Below are positions 18,355 to 27,523 of a stretch of DNA of 62,401 bases, piece by piece (the first letter of the stretch is position 1; the number at the start of each line of letters is the position of its first letter). The DNA comes from Rubripirellula sp. (GTDB lineage: Bacteria > Planctomycetota > Planctomycetia > Pirellulales > Pirellulaceae). A program made the position numbers and the translations under genes. The DNA lies in assembly GCA_029245125.1 (NCBI GenBank), contig JAQWPZ010000245.1, positions 1 through 62,401 of the forward strand, read 5' to 3'. The notes beneath the pieces were generated by a model that searched no databases, was not told the origin of the DNA, and worked only from the letters and a program-made list of their open reading frames with translations.

Positions 18355-18426
18355 GTGTTGTTCAGCAGCACTGTGTTGTTCAGCAGCACTGTGTTGTTGA
18401 GCAGCACTGTGTTGTTGAGCAGTGCT
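18355..18426 (+). repeat. Four 18-bp tandem units between convergent genes
   Basis: Units at 18355-18372 and 18373-18390 are identical. The third differs by one base and the fourth by two more. The last unit overlaps the stop codon of tag (18425-18427) on the other strand. The array is a likely variable-number tandem repeat. Confidence 0.9.
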
Positions 18427-19063
18427 ATGGGCGATTTTTCCGCGTCTGTTCGACCGTTTCCCACCACTCGCAAGAACGCAGGTGATCGTTGACGATTCCA
18501 AGTGACTGCATCATTGCATAGCAGGTGGTCGGTCCCACAAACGACCAGCCTCGGCGCTTCAACTCTTTGCTGAGCGCAGTTGATTCGTCGGTCAAGGCGG
18601 GGATCTGTTTTTGGGTTTTTCGGATGACGGATCGTCGAGGTTGGAACTGCCAAACAAAATCTGTGATCGACCCCTCGTTGTCGACCATCTCAATAGCTCG
18701 CTGCGCGTTGTTGATGGCAGATTCAAGTTTTTTACGGTGACGAATGATCGTCGCGTCGGTGACAAGTTTGTCAACTTGGTGAGAGGTGAAATGTGCCACC
18801 TGCGCAAACTCAAAATTTGCAAACCGCTGACGAAACGCCTCGCGTTTGCGGAGGATTGTGATCCAGCTTAGCCCTGCTTGAAATCCTTCCAGGCAGATCT
18901 TTTCGTAGATGCGCCGGTCATCACGAACCGGCAAACCCCACTCGGTATCGTGATACTGAACATAGAGCGGGTCGTTACCGCACCACCAACATCGCGGACG
19001 CCCATCAAAGTCAGTTTTGATTCCCAAGTCAGTGTTGCTCTCTGGATTCGGCGGCATCGTCAC
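18425..19063 (-). CDS. tag: DNA-3-methyladenine glycosylase I
   Basis: A 212-residue base-excision repair enzyme that removes 3-methyladenine from alkylated DNA. Zinc-site residues align with E. coli Tag: Cys25 (RCWWCG) and His38 (YHDTEWG) with the same 13-residue spacing, plus the His and Cys of NDHLRSC near the C-terminus. Catalytic Glu59 lies in LEGFQAGLSW. Its start overlaps the dciA stop by 4 bases (ATGA at 19063-19060), so translation is probably coupled to dciA. Its 3' end runs into an 18-bp repeat array shared with the convergent sulfatase gene. Confidence 0.96.
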   Translation of the reverse strand: MTMPPNPESNTDLGIKTDFDGRPRCWWCGNDPLYVQYHDTEWGLPVRDDRRIYEKICLEGFQAGLSWITILRKREAFRQRFANFEFAQVAHFTSHQVDKLVTDATIIRHRKKLESAINNAQRAIEMVDNEGSITDFVWQFQPRRSVIRKTQKQIPALTDESTALSKELKRRGWSFVGPTTCYAMMQSLGIVNDHLRSCEWWETVEQTRKNRP

Positions 19064-19410
19064 GTTGATTGAATTCGGAACCGCACGTCAACGATATTCT
19101 GAAACGCTTTTTCTTCTTGAAGCCGTTTTAGAATCACGCGTTTTTGGAAATTGAGTTCCTGGAGAGTGACCGAGTCAGCGGCATAAATCTGCAGCACACC
19201 TCCGCGGAGATTACCGACTTGAAAGCACGAGTGCAGGGATTCGCTCAAAACCGTCGCGATCGTTTGCTGAAGCTGTTCATTGACCGAAACCTGTGCGTAA
19301 CCACGTCGCGATATCAATTGATTGACGAGCGAACCTAGTCGTCTAACTCTCGGTTTGGTGGCGGGGTCGCCGGGGGGCTGGAAGGGAGTCGGTGAGGGCA
19401 CGCTTAACAA
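19060..19410 (-). CDS. DciA-like DUF721 protein
   Basis: A 116-residue protein of the DUF721/DciA family, whose characterised bacterial members help load the replicative helicase. The N-terminus is basic and Pro-rich. The conserved KH-like part covers about residues 28-112, with LGSLVNQLISRRGYAQ, then VGNLRGGVLQIYAADSVTLQELNFQK, where family members have the hydrophobic strand and QELxF block. The start at 19410 is TTG; a GTG three codons later is possible. tag overlaps its stop. A replication role in this organism is inferred from the family only. Confidence 0.8.
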   Translation of the reverse strand: MLSVPSPTPFQPPGDPATKPRVRRLGSLVNQLISRRGYAQVSVNEQLQQTIATVLSESLHSCFQVGNLRGGVLQIYAADSVTLQELNFQKRVILKRLQEEKAFQNIVDVRFRIQST

Positions 19411-19514
19411 ATCCGTGGCTATGATGACGCCAATTGCAAGGTCGGGGCATAAACAAGTTACGATGGTTGTATACGGCCTGTCAACGGAAAGCGAATGGAT
19501 CGAGTGAAGTGATC

Positions 19515-21143
19515 ATGAGTGCAGACTTTGGTAGCGAACCCGGTGGGCGTTTTGGCTTCGGTAAAAACGCGCGTCTGATCTTTGCCGGGCTGGCATCACT
19601 GGTGCCGCTCATGGGGCAGGTGCTGCGAGCAGCTGAACCGAATTCGCCGAATATCTTGCTGATCATGGCGGATGACCTCGGCTTTTCTGATCTCGGGTGT
19701 TATGGCAGTGAGATTCAGACACCTCATCTAGATGGGCTCGCTCAGAACGGTTTGCGCTTCACGCAGTTCTATAACACCGGCCGGTGTTGGCCGACACGGG
19801 CATCCCTGTTGACCGGTTATTATCCGCAAAGTGTGCGTCGCGATAAGATCGACGGCATTCGCAGCGGCAGCCGTGGCACTCGGCCCGCTTGGGCCCCGTT
19901 GATCTGTACCCCGTTGAAAGCGGCTGGCTATCGGACTTATCACACTGGCAAATGGCATCTCGATGGGATGCCGATCGCATCGGGTTTTGATCGGTCGTAC
20001 TACCTGAAGGATCAGCATCGTTTTTTCAACCCGACCGCACATTGGAAGGATGATCAACCGCTCCCGGCGGTGCCTCAGGGTACCGATTTTTATGCGACCA
20101 ATGCGTTAGGTGACCACGCATTGGAATGTTTGAATGAGCACCAACAAGAACATGCGGGCCAACCATTCTTTCATTACCTCGCATTTTCGGCTCCGCATTT
20201 TCCGCTGCATGCCTTGCCTGAAGACATTGACCGCTATCGTGATATTTACAAGCCAGGTTGGCTGGAGATTCGACAATCGAGATGGCAGCGAATTCAACAA
20301 CTTGGCATCGTCGACGCAACGCTTTCAGATGTGATGCGGGATCTGGGACCGCCTTATGCATTCCCCAAGGCGATCGAGCAACTTGGTGGAGGCGAAGTCA
20401 ATCTTCCACTCCCTTGGGATTCGTTGACGATCGAGCAACAAAAGTTTCAAGCGACCAAGATGGCGATCCATGCGGCCATGATCGATTGCATGGATCGTCA
20501 GATTGGGCGGGTATTGGATCGACTTCGCGAGTTGGACGAATTCGATAACACGTTGGTTCTGTTTCTTTCCGACAATGGTGCCAGTGCGGAGATCATGGTG
20601 CGAGGTGACGGGCATGATCCCAATGCGCCGATGGGATCTTGGCGTAGCCATTTATGTCTTGGGCCGGGATGGTCGACGACCAGTAATACACCGTTTCGTT
20701 ACCACAAAACTTGGAATCACGAGGGAGGCACTGCGACGCCATTGGTTGTGCATTGGCCTGATGGATTGGATGCGAAGGGAGAATTGCGACACCAAGTGGG
20801 CCACGTGATCGATTTGTGGCCGACGATTTTAGAGTTGGCCGGTGTGAACGTTGCGGCTGACCGATCCAACCGTCAGGGGATCAGTCTGGTGCCGACCTTC
20901 ACTGAATCGCAGCCGAAGTCACGAACGCTATGGTGGTCCCATGACGGGAATCGGGCGTTACGCGTCGGAGATTGGAAGATTAGCTTTGCGGCACGGTCAG
21001 GTCAGTGGGAACTCTATGACCTGAGCAAGGATCGAGCGGAAACGAACAATCAGGCGGCAGCGAGACCCCAGAAACTGGCAGCGTTGAAAAATCTCTGGCA
21101 AGAGATGAATCAGCGGCATTCGGCGTTAGCGAAAACCGAGTAG
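19515..21143 (+). CDS. Sulfatase/arylsulfatase, secreted
   Basis: A 542-residue sulfatase of the arylsulfatase A-like subgroup. A signal peptide lies at about residues 15-42 (LIFAGLASLVPLMGQVLRAAE). The metal-binding motif MADDLGFSDLGCYG and active-site Cys91 in RCWPTRASLLTG (CxPxR) are intact, as are TYHTGKWH and FLSDNGAS. The C-terminal WELYDLSKDRAETNN is typical of the family. A start at 19434 would place 27 extra residues ahead of the signal peptide. It is divergent from dciA-tag. The substrate is unknown, most likely a sulfated algal polysaccharide or its fragments. Confidence 0.95.
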   Translation: MSADFGSEPGGRFGFGKNARLIFAGLASLVPLMGQVLRAAEPNSPNILLIMADDLGFSDLGCYGSEIQTPHLDGLAQNGLRFTQFYNTGRCWPTRASLLTGYYPQSVRRDKIDGIRSGSRGTRPAWAPLICTPLKAAGYRTYHTGKWHLDGMPIASGFDRSYYLKDQHRFFNPTAHWKDDQPLPAVPQGTDFYATNALGDHALECLNEHQQEHAGQPFFHYLAFSAPHFPLHALPEDIDRYRDIYKPGWLEIRQSRWQRIQQLGIVDATLSDVMRDLGPPYAFPKAIEQLGGGEVNLPLPWDSLTIEQQKFQATKMAIHAAMIDCMDRQIGRVLDRLRELDEFDNTLVLFLSDNGASAEIMVRGDGHDPNAPMGSWRSHLCLGPGWSTTSNTPFRYHKTWNHEGGTATPLVVHWPDGLDAKGELRHQVGHVIDLWPTILELAGVNVAADRSNRQGISLVPTFTESQPKSRTLWWSHDGNRALRVGDWKISFAARSGQWELYDLSKDRAETNNQAAARPQKLAALKNLWQEMNQRHSALAKTE

Positions 21144-21424
21144 AGCGATGCTTGCTGATTCGCTGGGAACTGTGGGCGGTGCAATTGGGGTGTTTTTGTG
21201 CCAGCGGGGGCGTGGTCTGGACTGACTGTTGGACCTTGACGGTCAGGTTGGGTTTTTGGCTGCGGTTGGGGTTTAGCCTGAGGTTGTCTGTTGCGATTGG
21301 GGGTGAGATGCCGCAACTCTGATTCTTATTCCTGCGGAACAATTGGTAGTGTCGATTCTGCCCATGAATGATTGCGACGGATGCGCGATCTGAGAGGCGA
21401 TGCCACATTAAACATGGATGAAAG

Positions 21425-22693
21425 ATGAAGCGGCTCATTTCCCGTTCTCTACTGTCGGTAGCAATCGAGCTGTTGCTGGTTGCCGCCATTTCAGAAAAAG
21501 CTCACTCACAAGCAATTGGTGTGTTGCTGCAAAACAATTTGATGCCAGCGTCGGGCGGCATGGGAGGCGTGTCCATTGCACGGCCACAGGATGTTCAATC
21601 CGCGCTGGGGGCTAACCCTGCGACATTGAGCCAGCGAAAAGGAACGCAATTTAGTTTCAGTGGTGCCTGGGTCGAGCCAACCATCAAAATGAACAATGGA
21701 GCCCAAATTCCTGCTCCTCCGTTGCCTTCCATTATTGATCCGTTCGAGGCAAAATCGAAGCGTCCGGGATCGATTGTCGGCAACATCGGTTTGACACAGG
21801 ATCTCACGGCACTCGGCGTTCCTGCGACACTTGGCGTGGGGCTGTTGACCTCGTCTGGGCTTGGCGTGAATTACCGCGATGTGGTTGCCAGCAATGGTAC
21901 ATCCGCTGAGTTGGCGATCCTCGCCACTGCGATGGGTGTTGGTGTAGAACTGACGGACCGACTTTCCGTCGGTGTTGAAGGGATTGTCGCATCGGCGAAT
22001 ATGGACGGCATCTTTACCGGTGTCAGTGCGGCAACGCCTGATTACAACTTGCGCGCGCTGCTCGGGTTCACCTATGAGCTGACGGAGGCGACCACTATCG
22101 GTGCGTTTTGGCATACCCAGCAAAAGCACACCTTTGATGACTTCGTCCGATTAACTGGACCGGGTACTTCATTCCAAGACCTGAGTATCTCGCTTCCCAA
22201 CGTCTATGGGGTCGGTATCGCGAACAATACGTTGGTCGACGGCCGATTGTTGTTGGCACTCGATTTCAGTTATTTTGAGTGGTCGGAGACTGATTTCTTC
22301 GGAGCGATTTGGGAAGACCAAGTGACCATTCAAGCTGGTTTGCAGTACACAACTTGTCAGGGTATCCATTACCGGCTTGGTTATACGTATGCGGAGGATG
22401 CCTCTCGCGACGTGGTGACCGGCAGCATCGGTGGTATCTCGCCCCAGAGTTCGGTTGATTACATCCAAGCCTTGTTTCCCAACTTCTCCGAGCACCGCAT
22501 GACCGGCGGCATTGGAGTGACTGACATCTTGCCCGGAGTTGATTTAGATCTCTTCGCCGGCGGCATGTTCAATGAAACTCACCGCTTTGGCGATACCGCT
22601 GCATCGGCCGAAAGTTATTGGGTCGGATTTGGCACAACTTGGCGGTTTGGCCGTGGCGGCTGTAAACATCTTTGTGTGCCCGAACGTTGGTAA
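21425..22693 (+). CDS. FadL/OmpP1-family outer-membrane transport protein
   Basis: A 422-residue beta-barrel protein with an N-terminal signal sequence (about residues 1-28). The mature start SQAIGVLLQNNLMPASGGMGGVSIA and the following ALGANPATLSQRKGTQFSFSG match the FadL hatch region, including the NPA element. The rest is a run of amphipathic strands (GVGVELTDRLSVGVEG, TTIGAFWHTQQKHTFDDF, YRLGYTYAEDAS), ending in an aromatic-rich strand near the C-terminus. FadL-type proteins import hydrophobic compounds across the outer membrane; the cargo here is unknown. The final codons and stop lie in a 16-bp tandem repeat. Confidence 0.85.
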   Translation: MKRLISRSLLSVAIELLLVAAISEKAHSQAIGVLLQNNLMPASGGMGGVSIARPQDVQSALGANPATLSQRKGTQFSFSGAWVEPTIKMNNGAQIPAPPLPSIIDPFEAKSKRPGSIVGNIGLTQDLTALGVPATLGVGLLTSSGLGVNYRDVVASNGTSAELAILATAMGVGVELTDRLSVGVEGIVASANMDGIFTGVSAATPDYNLRALLGFTYELTEATTIGAFWHTQQKHTFDDFVRLTGPGTSFQDLSISLPNVYGVGIANNTLVDGRLLLALDFSYFEWSETDFFGAIWEDQVTIQAGLQYTTCQGIHYRLGYTYAEDASRDVVTGSIGGISPQSSVDYIQALFPNFSEHRMTGGIGVTDILPGVDLDLFAGGMFNETHRFGDTAASAESYWVGFGTTWRFGRGGCKHLCVPERW

Positions 22694-22728
22694 ACCCGAA
22701 TGTTGGTAAGCCAGAACGTTGGTAAGCC
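22681..22728 (+). repeat. Three 16-bp tandem units on a stop codon
   Basis: Units 22681-22696, 22697-22712 and 22713-22728 differ by one or two bases; a partial fourth follows to about 22736. The FadL-like stop codon (22691-22693) is in the first unit. Confidence 0.8.
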
Positions 22729-22759
22729 AGAACGTTCAACTGCCGGTGGGCTGTCGTGC

Positions 22760-24799
22760 CTAAAACATCCCGCCGGCTTTGGTGCCGATACCGGCCCCGC
22801 TTGGTTGTTTCACTCCATTGACTGCAGTCCCAGCGGGTGAACCCTGGGCGGCAGGTCGAATTGGTTCCGCTCCGAAATGAGTTTCTCGTAACGCGTCGAA
22901 GAATTCTTCGAGGGTTTCGTGAATTGGGTACAGCGTGCTGATCATGATTGCGGGCCGGGCCGTCGTGAGGGGGGCGATCGATGCGAAGCCTCCTAATGGC
23001 TCCCATGTCGACGGTGCAATCGATGTTTGGAGGGCATTGGTGATCGCGTCGAAATCGTTGGCCGCGAAACCAGTACCTTCTAGCCAATAGATTCGAGTGA
23101 TCAGATCCTCTTCGGCTTTGAAATTCTCTGTGATCACCAGGACTTCGTCCCTGACCGTATAGGTGAGCTCCAAGGGGGAAAGAATTGAATTCAAGATACT
23201 CCGCAGTTTTACCTCTTTGAGTGATATGGTGACAGGTTCTTCTGCTGACAGGCCAATGTCCTCAAGTGCATGGTGGTCAATTGCAATTGGGATGGAATAA
23301 GTTTCTGTGATCGAACTGATCACTTCACTCAAAGGCAATTCGGAAAAATTCAAGCTCGATTCGGTGTCCAATGCACTGGCGATTTTAGCCTCGGCTTCCG
23401 GATCGATATTGATCCATCGAGTCGTTCCGATGCCTTGGTGGACTAGCGCCGCAGGATCTGCCGTGATCACCAAGCCCTCGCTTTCCACCGTTGCTTTGAG
23501 TCCGAGTGGATTCAACAACATCCGCAGCGCGGTGCGAAGGGGAACGTCTTTGGCCACAAGTATTTCGATCGGTTGCGACGGATCAAATTCGGCAAACGCG
23601 ATCCCTCGATTGTCCAGTAGAACCGGCACGCCGGCGGCTTTCGAAATTTGAGTGGGGAGGTCAGCGAGTGTTCCACTGACCTCCAGGACAACACGTTTTG
23701 AGAGCGCGGCGTTTGCTTCTATCGCAGTGTTTGACTGTGCGACAGGGGCCATCGCTCGTCCAATCCCGATTGGAATAGCGCTGGGGGCTGGCAATGTTGT
23801 TGTCCCGTTGATGCTTGCTTCCTGGTTGTTTTCTGCTGTTTGCTTGGGCGACTGCGACGCGGCTTGCCGAGGAATGGCCGTGACATTCGCGTTCGGTTGG
23901 ACAGTGTTGGATTCTGATGCCGACAGTGTGACTTGTTGTCCGTTTGGATTTTCGCTGATCCCATCTGAGATCATCATTAGAGCGATGAGAACGCTACCAC
24001 CAACGATGCCAGCGAAAGTGTAAAGAGAGGGCATGGTCCGGACTCCTTGTGCGAGACAAGATTCGAGAAGAGAAGTTTCGATTGGCGGATCGGGAAGCTG
24101 CGTGCAATCGCTGATTCCATCTGCAAAGTCTTGTGCGGCTTCGCCTGCGACAGCTTCGGAAACCGTCCAGGACTGGGCGGCGGCGTAGGCCAAGGCTGGT
24201 ATGACTCCTCGCCGTCGCAGACGTGTTGCCAGTAATTGTTTTCCACGCTGCAGCCGACCACGGACCGATCCGGTTGTCGCATCAAGCTTGTTCGCGAGAT
24301 ACTCGATGGATTGACCTTCATACAAATGCATGATGATGGCGGACCGATAGTGTTCTGGCAGGTCTGCTAGTTCTTCATCCAGCACGATGGCTTCGTGTCG
24401 TTGAGTGAGTCGATCGAGTGGATCATCGTGGGGCGCGGGAGGCTCGACCATCGGTGAGGTTTCCCGTTGTTTCGAGGGAAGGGTCGCCAGGGCGGCACGC
24501 TGTGCGACACGGTGCAGCCATCCCACCAAGCGTTCTGGTTGGCGGATTTTCTTGCTGTTGCATGCCAGATACAGAAACGTCGATTGAAATGCATCCTCTG
24601 CATCGGCGTGCGTGCGGCAACGACGACGGCACACGCTCAGCACCATCTGGCTGTACCGTTGCACAAGTGTTTCCAATGCGGCACGGTGCTGATCATGATT
24701 CCAGGCATCCAATAGGTCCGCATCGTTCAGCCTCTCAAACTCAGCGGTAGCTGACGAATTTTCAGCCCGCGAAACGATTTGGGGTGAGATGAATACCAT
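22760..24799 (-). CDS. ECF sigma factor fused to membrane anchor and secretin-like domains
   Basis: A 679-residue protein. Residues 25-110 form sigma region 2 (ALETLVQRYSQMVLSVC, DAEDAFQSTFLYLA) and about 135-195 region 4 (LPEHYRSAIIMHLYEG, then the helix-turn-helix VRGRLQRGKQLLATRLRRRG). This matches planctomycete ECF sigma factors. A transmembrane helix follows (about 256-277) and then a Gln/Ser/Thr-rich linker. Two similar domains (about 370-450 and 475-560) have the secretin/TonB short-N-terminal pattern, each ending in LVITxD or LVITEN. The arrangement suggests a sigma factor held at the membrane with an external sensing part. It is convergent with the FadL-like gene. Confidence 0.85.
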   Translation of the reverse strand: MVFISPQIVSRAENSSATAEFERLNDADLLDAWNHDQHRAALETLVQRYSQMVLSVCRRRCRTHADAEDAFQSTFLYLACNSKKIRQPERLVGWLHRVAQRAALATLPSKQRETSPMVEPPAPHDDPLDRLTQRHEAIVLDEELADLPEHYRSAIIMHLYEGQSIEYLANKLDATTGSVRGRLQRGKQLLATRLRRRGVIPALAYAAAQSWTVSEAVAGEAAQDFADGISDCTQLPDPPIETSLLESCLAQGVRTMPSLYTFAGIVGGSVLIALMMISDGISENPNGQQVTLSASESNTVQPNANVTAIPRQAASQSPKQTAENNQEASINGTTTLPAPSAIPIGIGRAMAPVAQSNTAIEANAALSKRVVLEVSGTLADLPTQISKAAGVPVLLDNRGIAFAEFDPSQPIEILVAKDVPLRTALRMLLNPLGLKATVESEGLVITADPAALVHQGIGTTRWINIDPEAEAKIASALDTESSLNFSELPLSEVISSITETYSIPIAIDHHALEDIGLSAEEPVTISLKEVKLRSILNSILSPLELTYTVRDEVLVITENFKAEEDLITRIYWLEGTGFAANDFDAITNALQTSIAPSTWEPLGGFASIAPLTTARPAIMISTLYPIHETLEEFFDALRETHFGAEPIRPAAQGSPAGTAVNGVKQPSGAGIGTKAGGMF

Positions 24800-24932
24800 G
24801 GTGAACTCAGGATTTTGGGACAGCCATCAACGTAGTGTCGCAAATGATCCAGAGGACGCGCGGAATTTAGAAAAAAGAGGCGATTTTTATCTTTGCAATG
24901 ATCTCGCCAGAGCTGATTTCGTTCGACGAGAT

Positions 24933-27200
24933 TCAGCCACGACGACTGATGACCATGATTGGGCAGGATGTCTGTGCGGCGACTTGGCGGGTGAAATGCC
25001 CAAATAGCTTTCGGTTTGGGCCGATTCTCTGAATCCCCAGAATCACCAACCCCCCTTCCCCTGCACGGGCGGCGACAGTTCCCACTGGGTCATCACTGCA
25101 GACAACTTCGCGATCTGATTCCCCTGCCGAATTATCGCGTGCCATGCGGTTCAGTTCACGACGGATTCGCTTCAGATCAGTCGCCGGTGTTGCTTCGGGA
25201 ACGACACGCAAGAACGTGACCTGCCGTTTTTGCTTTCGAGACAAACTGCCCAACAGTCTCGCCAACAGGTAATCGTGACCGCCTCGCCCAGCAACGGGAA
25301 CCAGAATCTTTTTTGTATCGACGAGGAGCCAGTTTTTTGGGGCCCGCAACACGAGGACTTCTACATCCAGTTGGCTGAGCAGATCTTCCAGGCCAGAATC
25401 TTGTTCTTCCGGACTAATCTCGCTGAGTCCTAACAGCACCGATTCGCAGCGGTGCAGTCGAGCAACACGAGCGATTTCTTGCATTGGCGAGGGAGACACG
25501 GTTGTCAGCGTTTCGGCACGGATTCCCAGTTCAGCCGAAGCGTGCAACAGCTCACGATTCATTTCCTGGGACCGGTCTAAGGGACGTGAGTCAGCACCTG
25601 GGTTCCAATCATGACCAGCCACCACCACGTGATGCAGCAGCACCCGTCCGACTTCTGCAGGAACGAGTGTATCGGCCAACGCGATCATCGCTTTTGCATT
25701 CTGTGGATTCGCGATTGGAACAAGCACCAAAGGTGTGTTGCCACGCAGTCGAGCGAGTTCGGGGTGAGCCGCGATGGTGGTGACATCCATCAGGCGAGCT
25801 CGACGAGCAAAGAGTGACAAGAACAGGATGCCACCAATACTCAACCAAACGACGGCGATGATTCCTGCCGAGGGCACTGCGATGCCCTGAAAAACGGCCA
25901 ACCCAAGGCAGGCCGATCCACCTAAAACTGGCACCGCAGGAAATAAGGGGGTGCGGAACGGTGGTGGCGTCACAGTACTCCTGCGACGCACCAAAATGCA
26001 CAGCCAGTGCGCAATTGCAAATGTGATTAAGAAAATCAAGCTCGACGCCGCTCCTGCTGCGGCAACATCGGGCAACGCCAAGACAAGAATAATGACCAGG
26101 ATCGAAGTGGCGATGATCGAATAGACAGGCGTCTGGCGATTGGACGCCAATTGGCTCATCCAACTGGGGAGTGTTCGGTCTCGCGACATTGCCAAGCCGA
26201 TCCGCGAGGCAGCAAACAAATTGGCTTGTAGTGCCGTGAACATCGACAAGATTGCCGCAACGATCACCAACCAATAGCCGCTGGAGCCCAAAAAGTTTCG
26301 AGCGGCGACGGCGATGATGCCTTCTGGGTCTGCCTGGGCGAGTGCGGTGACTGATTGTCCGCTGGGAGTGCCGACCGTCGCGATCACGAATAACAAGGGT
26401 AGGTAAATCACCAGGGCAATCGTCAGTGACAGAATCATCGCGCGAGGGATCGTCTTGGCTGGATTGCGGACTTCACCACCCACCGCTGCAATCAGGTCGA
26501 ATCCTTGCAGGGCAATAAAGCTGTAGCCCATGGCTTGGATCAATCCCAAGGTGCCCGCCGCATAGAACGGTTGAAGTGAGTCCGTGGTCTGCGAGATTGG
26601 TTGCCGAGTGATCGCCCAGAGACCCCCGATGATGAGCACGCCGAACACGAAGACTTTGCCTACGTTGGCCCAGGGGCCACCGCCACCGGTCTTGACCGCC
26701 AAGTGCAGTGACAACAGCAAGATCGCAGCAATCGCGATGCCCGTCACCATGCGATGATCACTGGCCCATGCTGGTGCCGTTCGCCCGGTCGCTTCGAACA
26801 AATCGTGTACGAAGATCAAGCCAAAGAAACCAAATCCAATGGCGTATAACACTGCCGCGACGATCGACGCGAACCAGACGACCCAACCAACGGAGAAGGC
26901 GGCTTCGACCGACAGTACCTTCCGACTGAATGTGTAGGTGCCGCCCGATTCAGGGAATTTGGACGCCATTTCAGCAAAGCTGAGCGCCGTGAGCATCGCA
27001 ATGAGGCCGTTCAGGGCAAACGCAATGATCGCGGAAGGCCCGGTCACTGAAAACGCGGCCCCCGCCAAAGCCAAAATACCGCCGCCAACGATCGCGCCGA
27101 CGCCAACACCAGTGGCAGCGAATAGTCCGAGATGTCTTTCCTGATCAGCGATGGTTGCGCCTCGTCCGAGATTGGCGTCCTCTGAAAGCGTCGCTGGCAA
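24933..27200 (-). CDS. APC-family amino-acid permease with C-terminal universal-stress domains
   Basis: A 755-residue membrane protein. Residues about 25-465 contain some twelve transmembrane helices with the APC-superfamily N-terminal motif GVGVGAIVGGGILALAG. The C-terminal about 280 residues hold two tandem UspA-like domains, the first with VPIANPQNAKAMIALAD and the second with KKILVPVAGRGGHDYLLARLL and VILGIQRIGPNRKLFGHF. Such fusions are known for cationic amino-acid transporters; the USP part may sense nucleotides or stress. The start is TTG at 27200; an in-frame stop at 27225-27227 limits any extension. The sigma-factor gene follows 133 bases downstream on the same strand. Confidence 0.9.
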   Translation of the reverse strand: MPATLSEDANLGRGATIADQERHLGLFAATGVGVGAIVGGGILALAGAAFSVTGPSAIIAFALNGLIAMLTALSFAEMASKFPESGGTYTFSRKVLSVEAAFSVGWVVWFASIVAAVLYAIGFGFFGLIFVHDLFEATGRTAPAWASDHRMVTGIAIAAILLLSLHLAVKTGGGGPWANVGKVFVFGVLIIGGLWAITRQPISQTTDSLQPFYAAGTLGLIQAMGYSFIALQGFDLIAAVGGEVRNPAKTIPRAMILSLTIALVIYLPLLFVIATVGTPSGQSVTALAQADPEGIIAVAARNFLGSSGYWLVIVAAILSMFTALQANLFAASRIGLAMSRDRTLPSWMSQLASNRQTPVYSIIATSILVIILVLALPDVAAAGAASSLIFLITFAIAHWLCILVRRRSTVTPPPFRTPLFPAVPVLGGSACLGLAVFQGIAVPSAGIIAVVWLSIGGILFLSLFARRARLMDVTTIAAHPELARLRGNTPLVLVPIANPQNAKAMIALADTLVPAEVGRVLLHHVVVAGHDWNPGADSRPLDRSQEMNRELLHASAELGIRAETLTTVSPSPMQEIARVARLHRCESVLLGLSEISPEEQDSGLEDLLSQLDVEVLVLRAPKNWLLVDTKKILVPVAGRGGHDYLLARLLGSLSRKQKRQVTFLRVVPEATPATDLKRIRRELNRMARDNSAGESDREVVCSDDPVGTVAARAGEGGLVILGIQRIGPNRKLFGHFTRQVAAQTSCPIMVISRRG

Positions 27201-27523
27201 TGTCAGTGCTCGCGACCAGCATCCTTACAAAACAGCATCTTCGAAGATCGCCGCCTGCGAAATCCGCCGTCTTTCAACAGCGTAATTTCGGTCGACCGGC
27301 TGACCGACTGACACAAGCGGCATTCTGGCAGCAATCTCTCGGCCGTCAACGCATGATGATTGAGCTAGCACGGAATGATTGCGAGGTCAGCCTCGACTTG
27401 GTCCCGCTCGATTCCCCGCTTTGCGTCCCTCATCACCCTCAACGTGGTTGAGGGATTGCCGGGAATCATCGCGTTCAACGCCAGGAGGACAATCGCAGTT
27501 CTGTGGACTCAATGTTAGGAAAG
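27201..27523. other. 323-base intergenic region
   Basis: It lies between the Gfo/Idh-type oxidoreductase (3' end) and the permease (5' end), both on the minus strand. I see no credible gene. The only clear structure is a perfect 8-bp hairpin with a 3-base loop at 27436-27454 (CCCTCAAC/GTTGAGGG) without a T-tract. The permease promoter is presumably in the left part. Confidence 0.4.
27436..27454. other. 8-bp hairpin downstream of the oxidoreductase gene
   Basis: CCCTCAAC and GTTGAGGG flank the loop GTG. The hairpin lies 70 bases past the oxidoreductase stop. Neither strand has a following T-run, so a Rho-independent terminator is not proven. Confidence 0.35.

Noticed and set aside
18355..18426. 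CRISPR-like array
   Set aside because: The units are directly adjacent without spacers and no cas genes are present; it is a simple tandem repeat.
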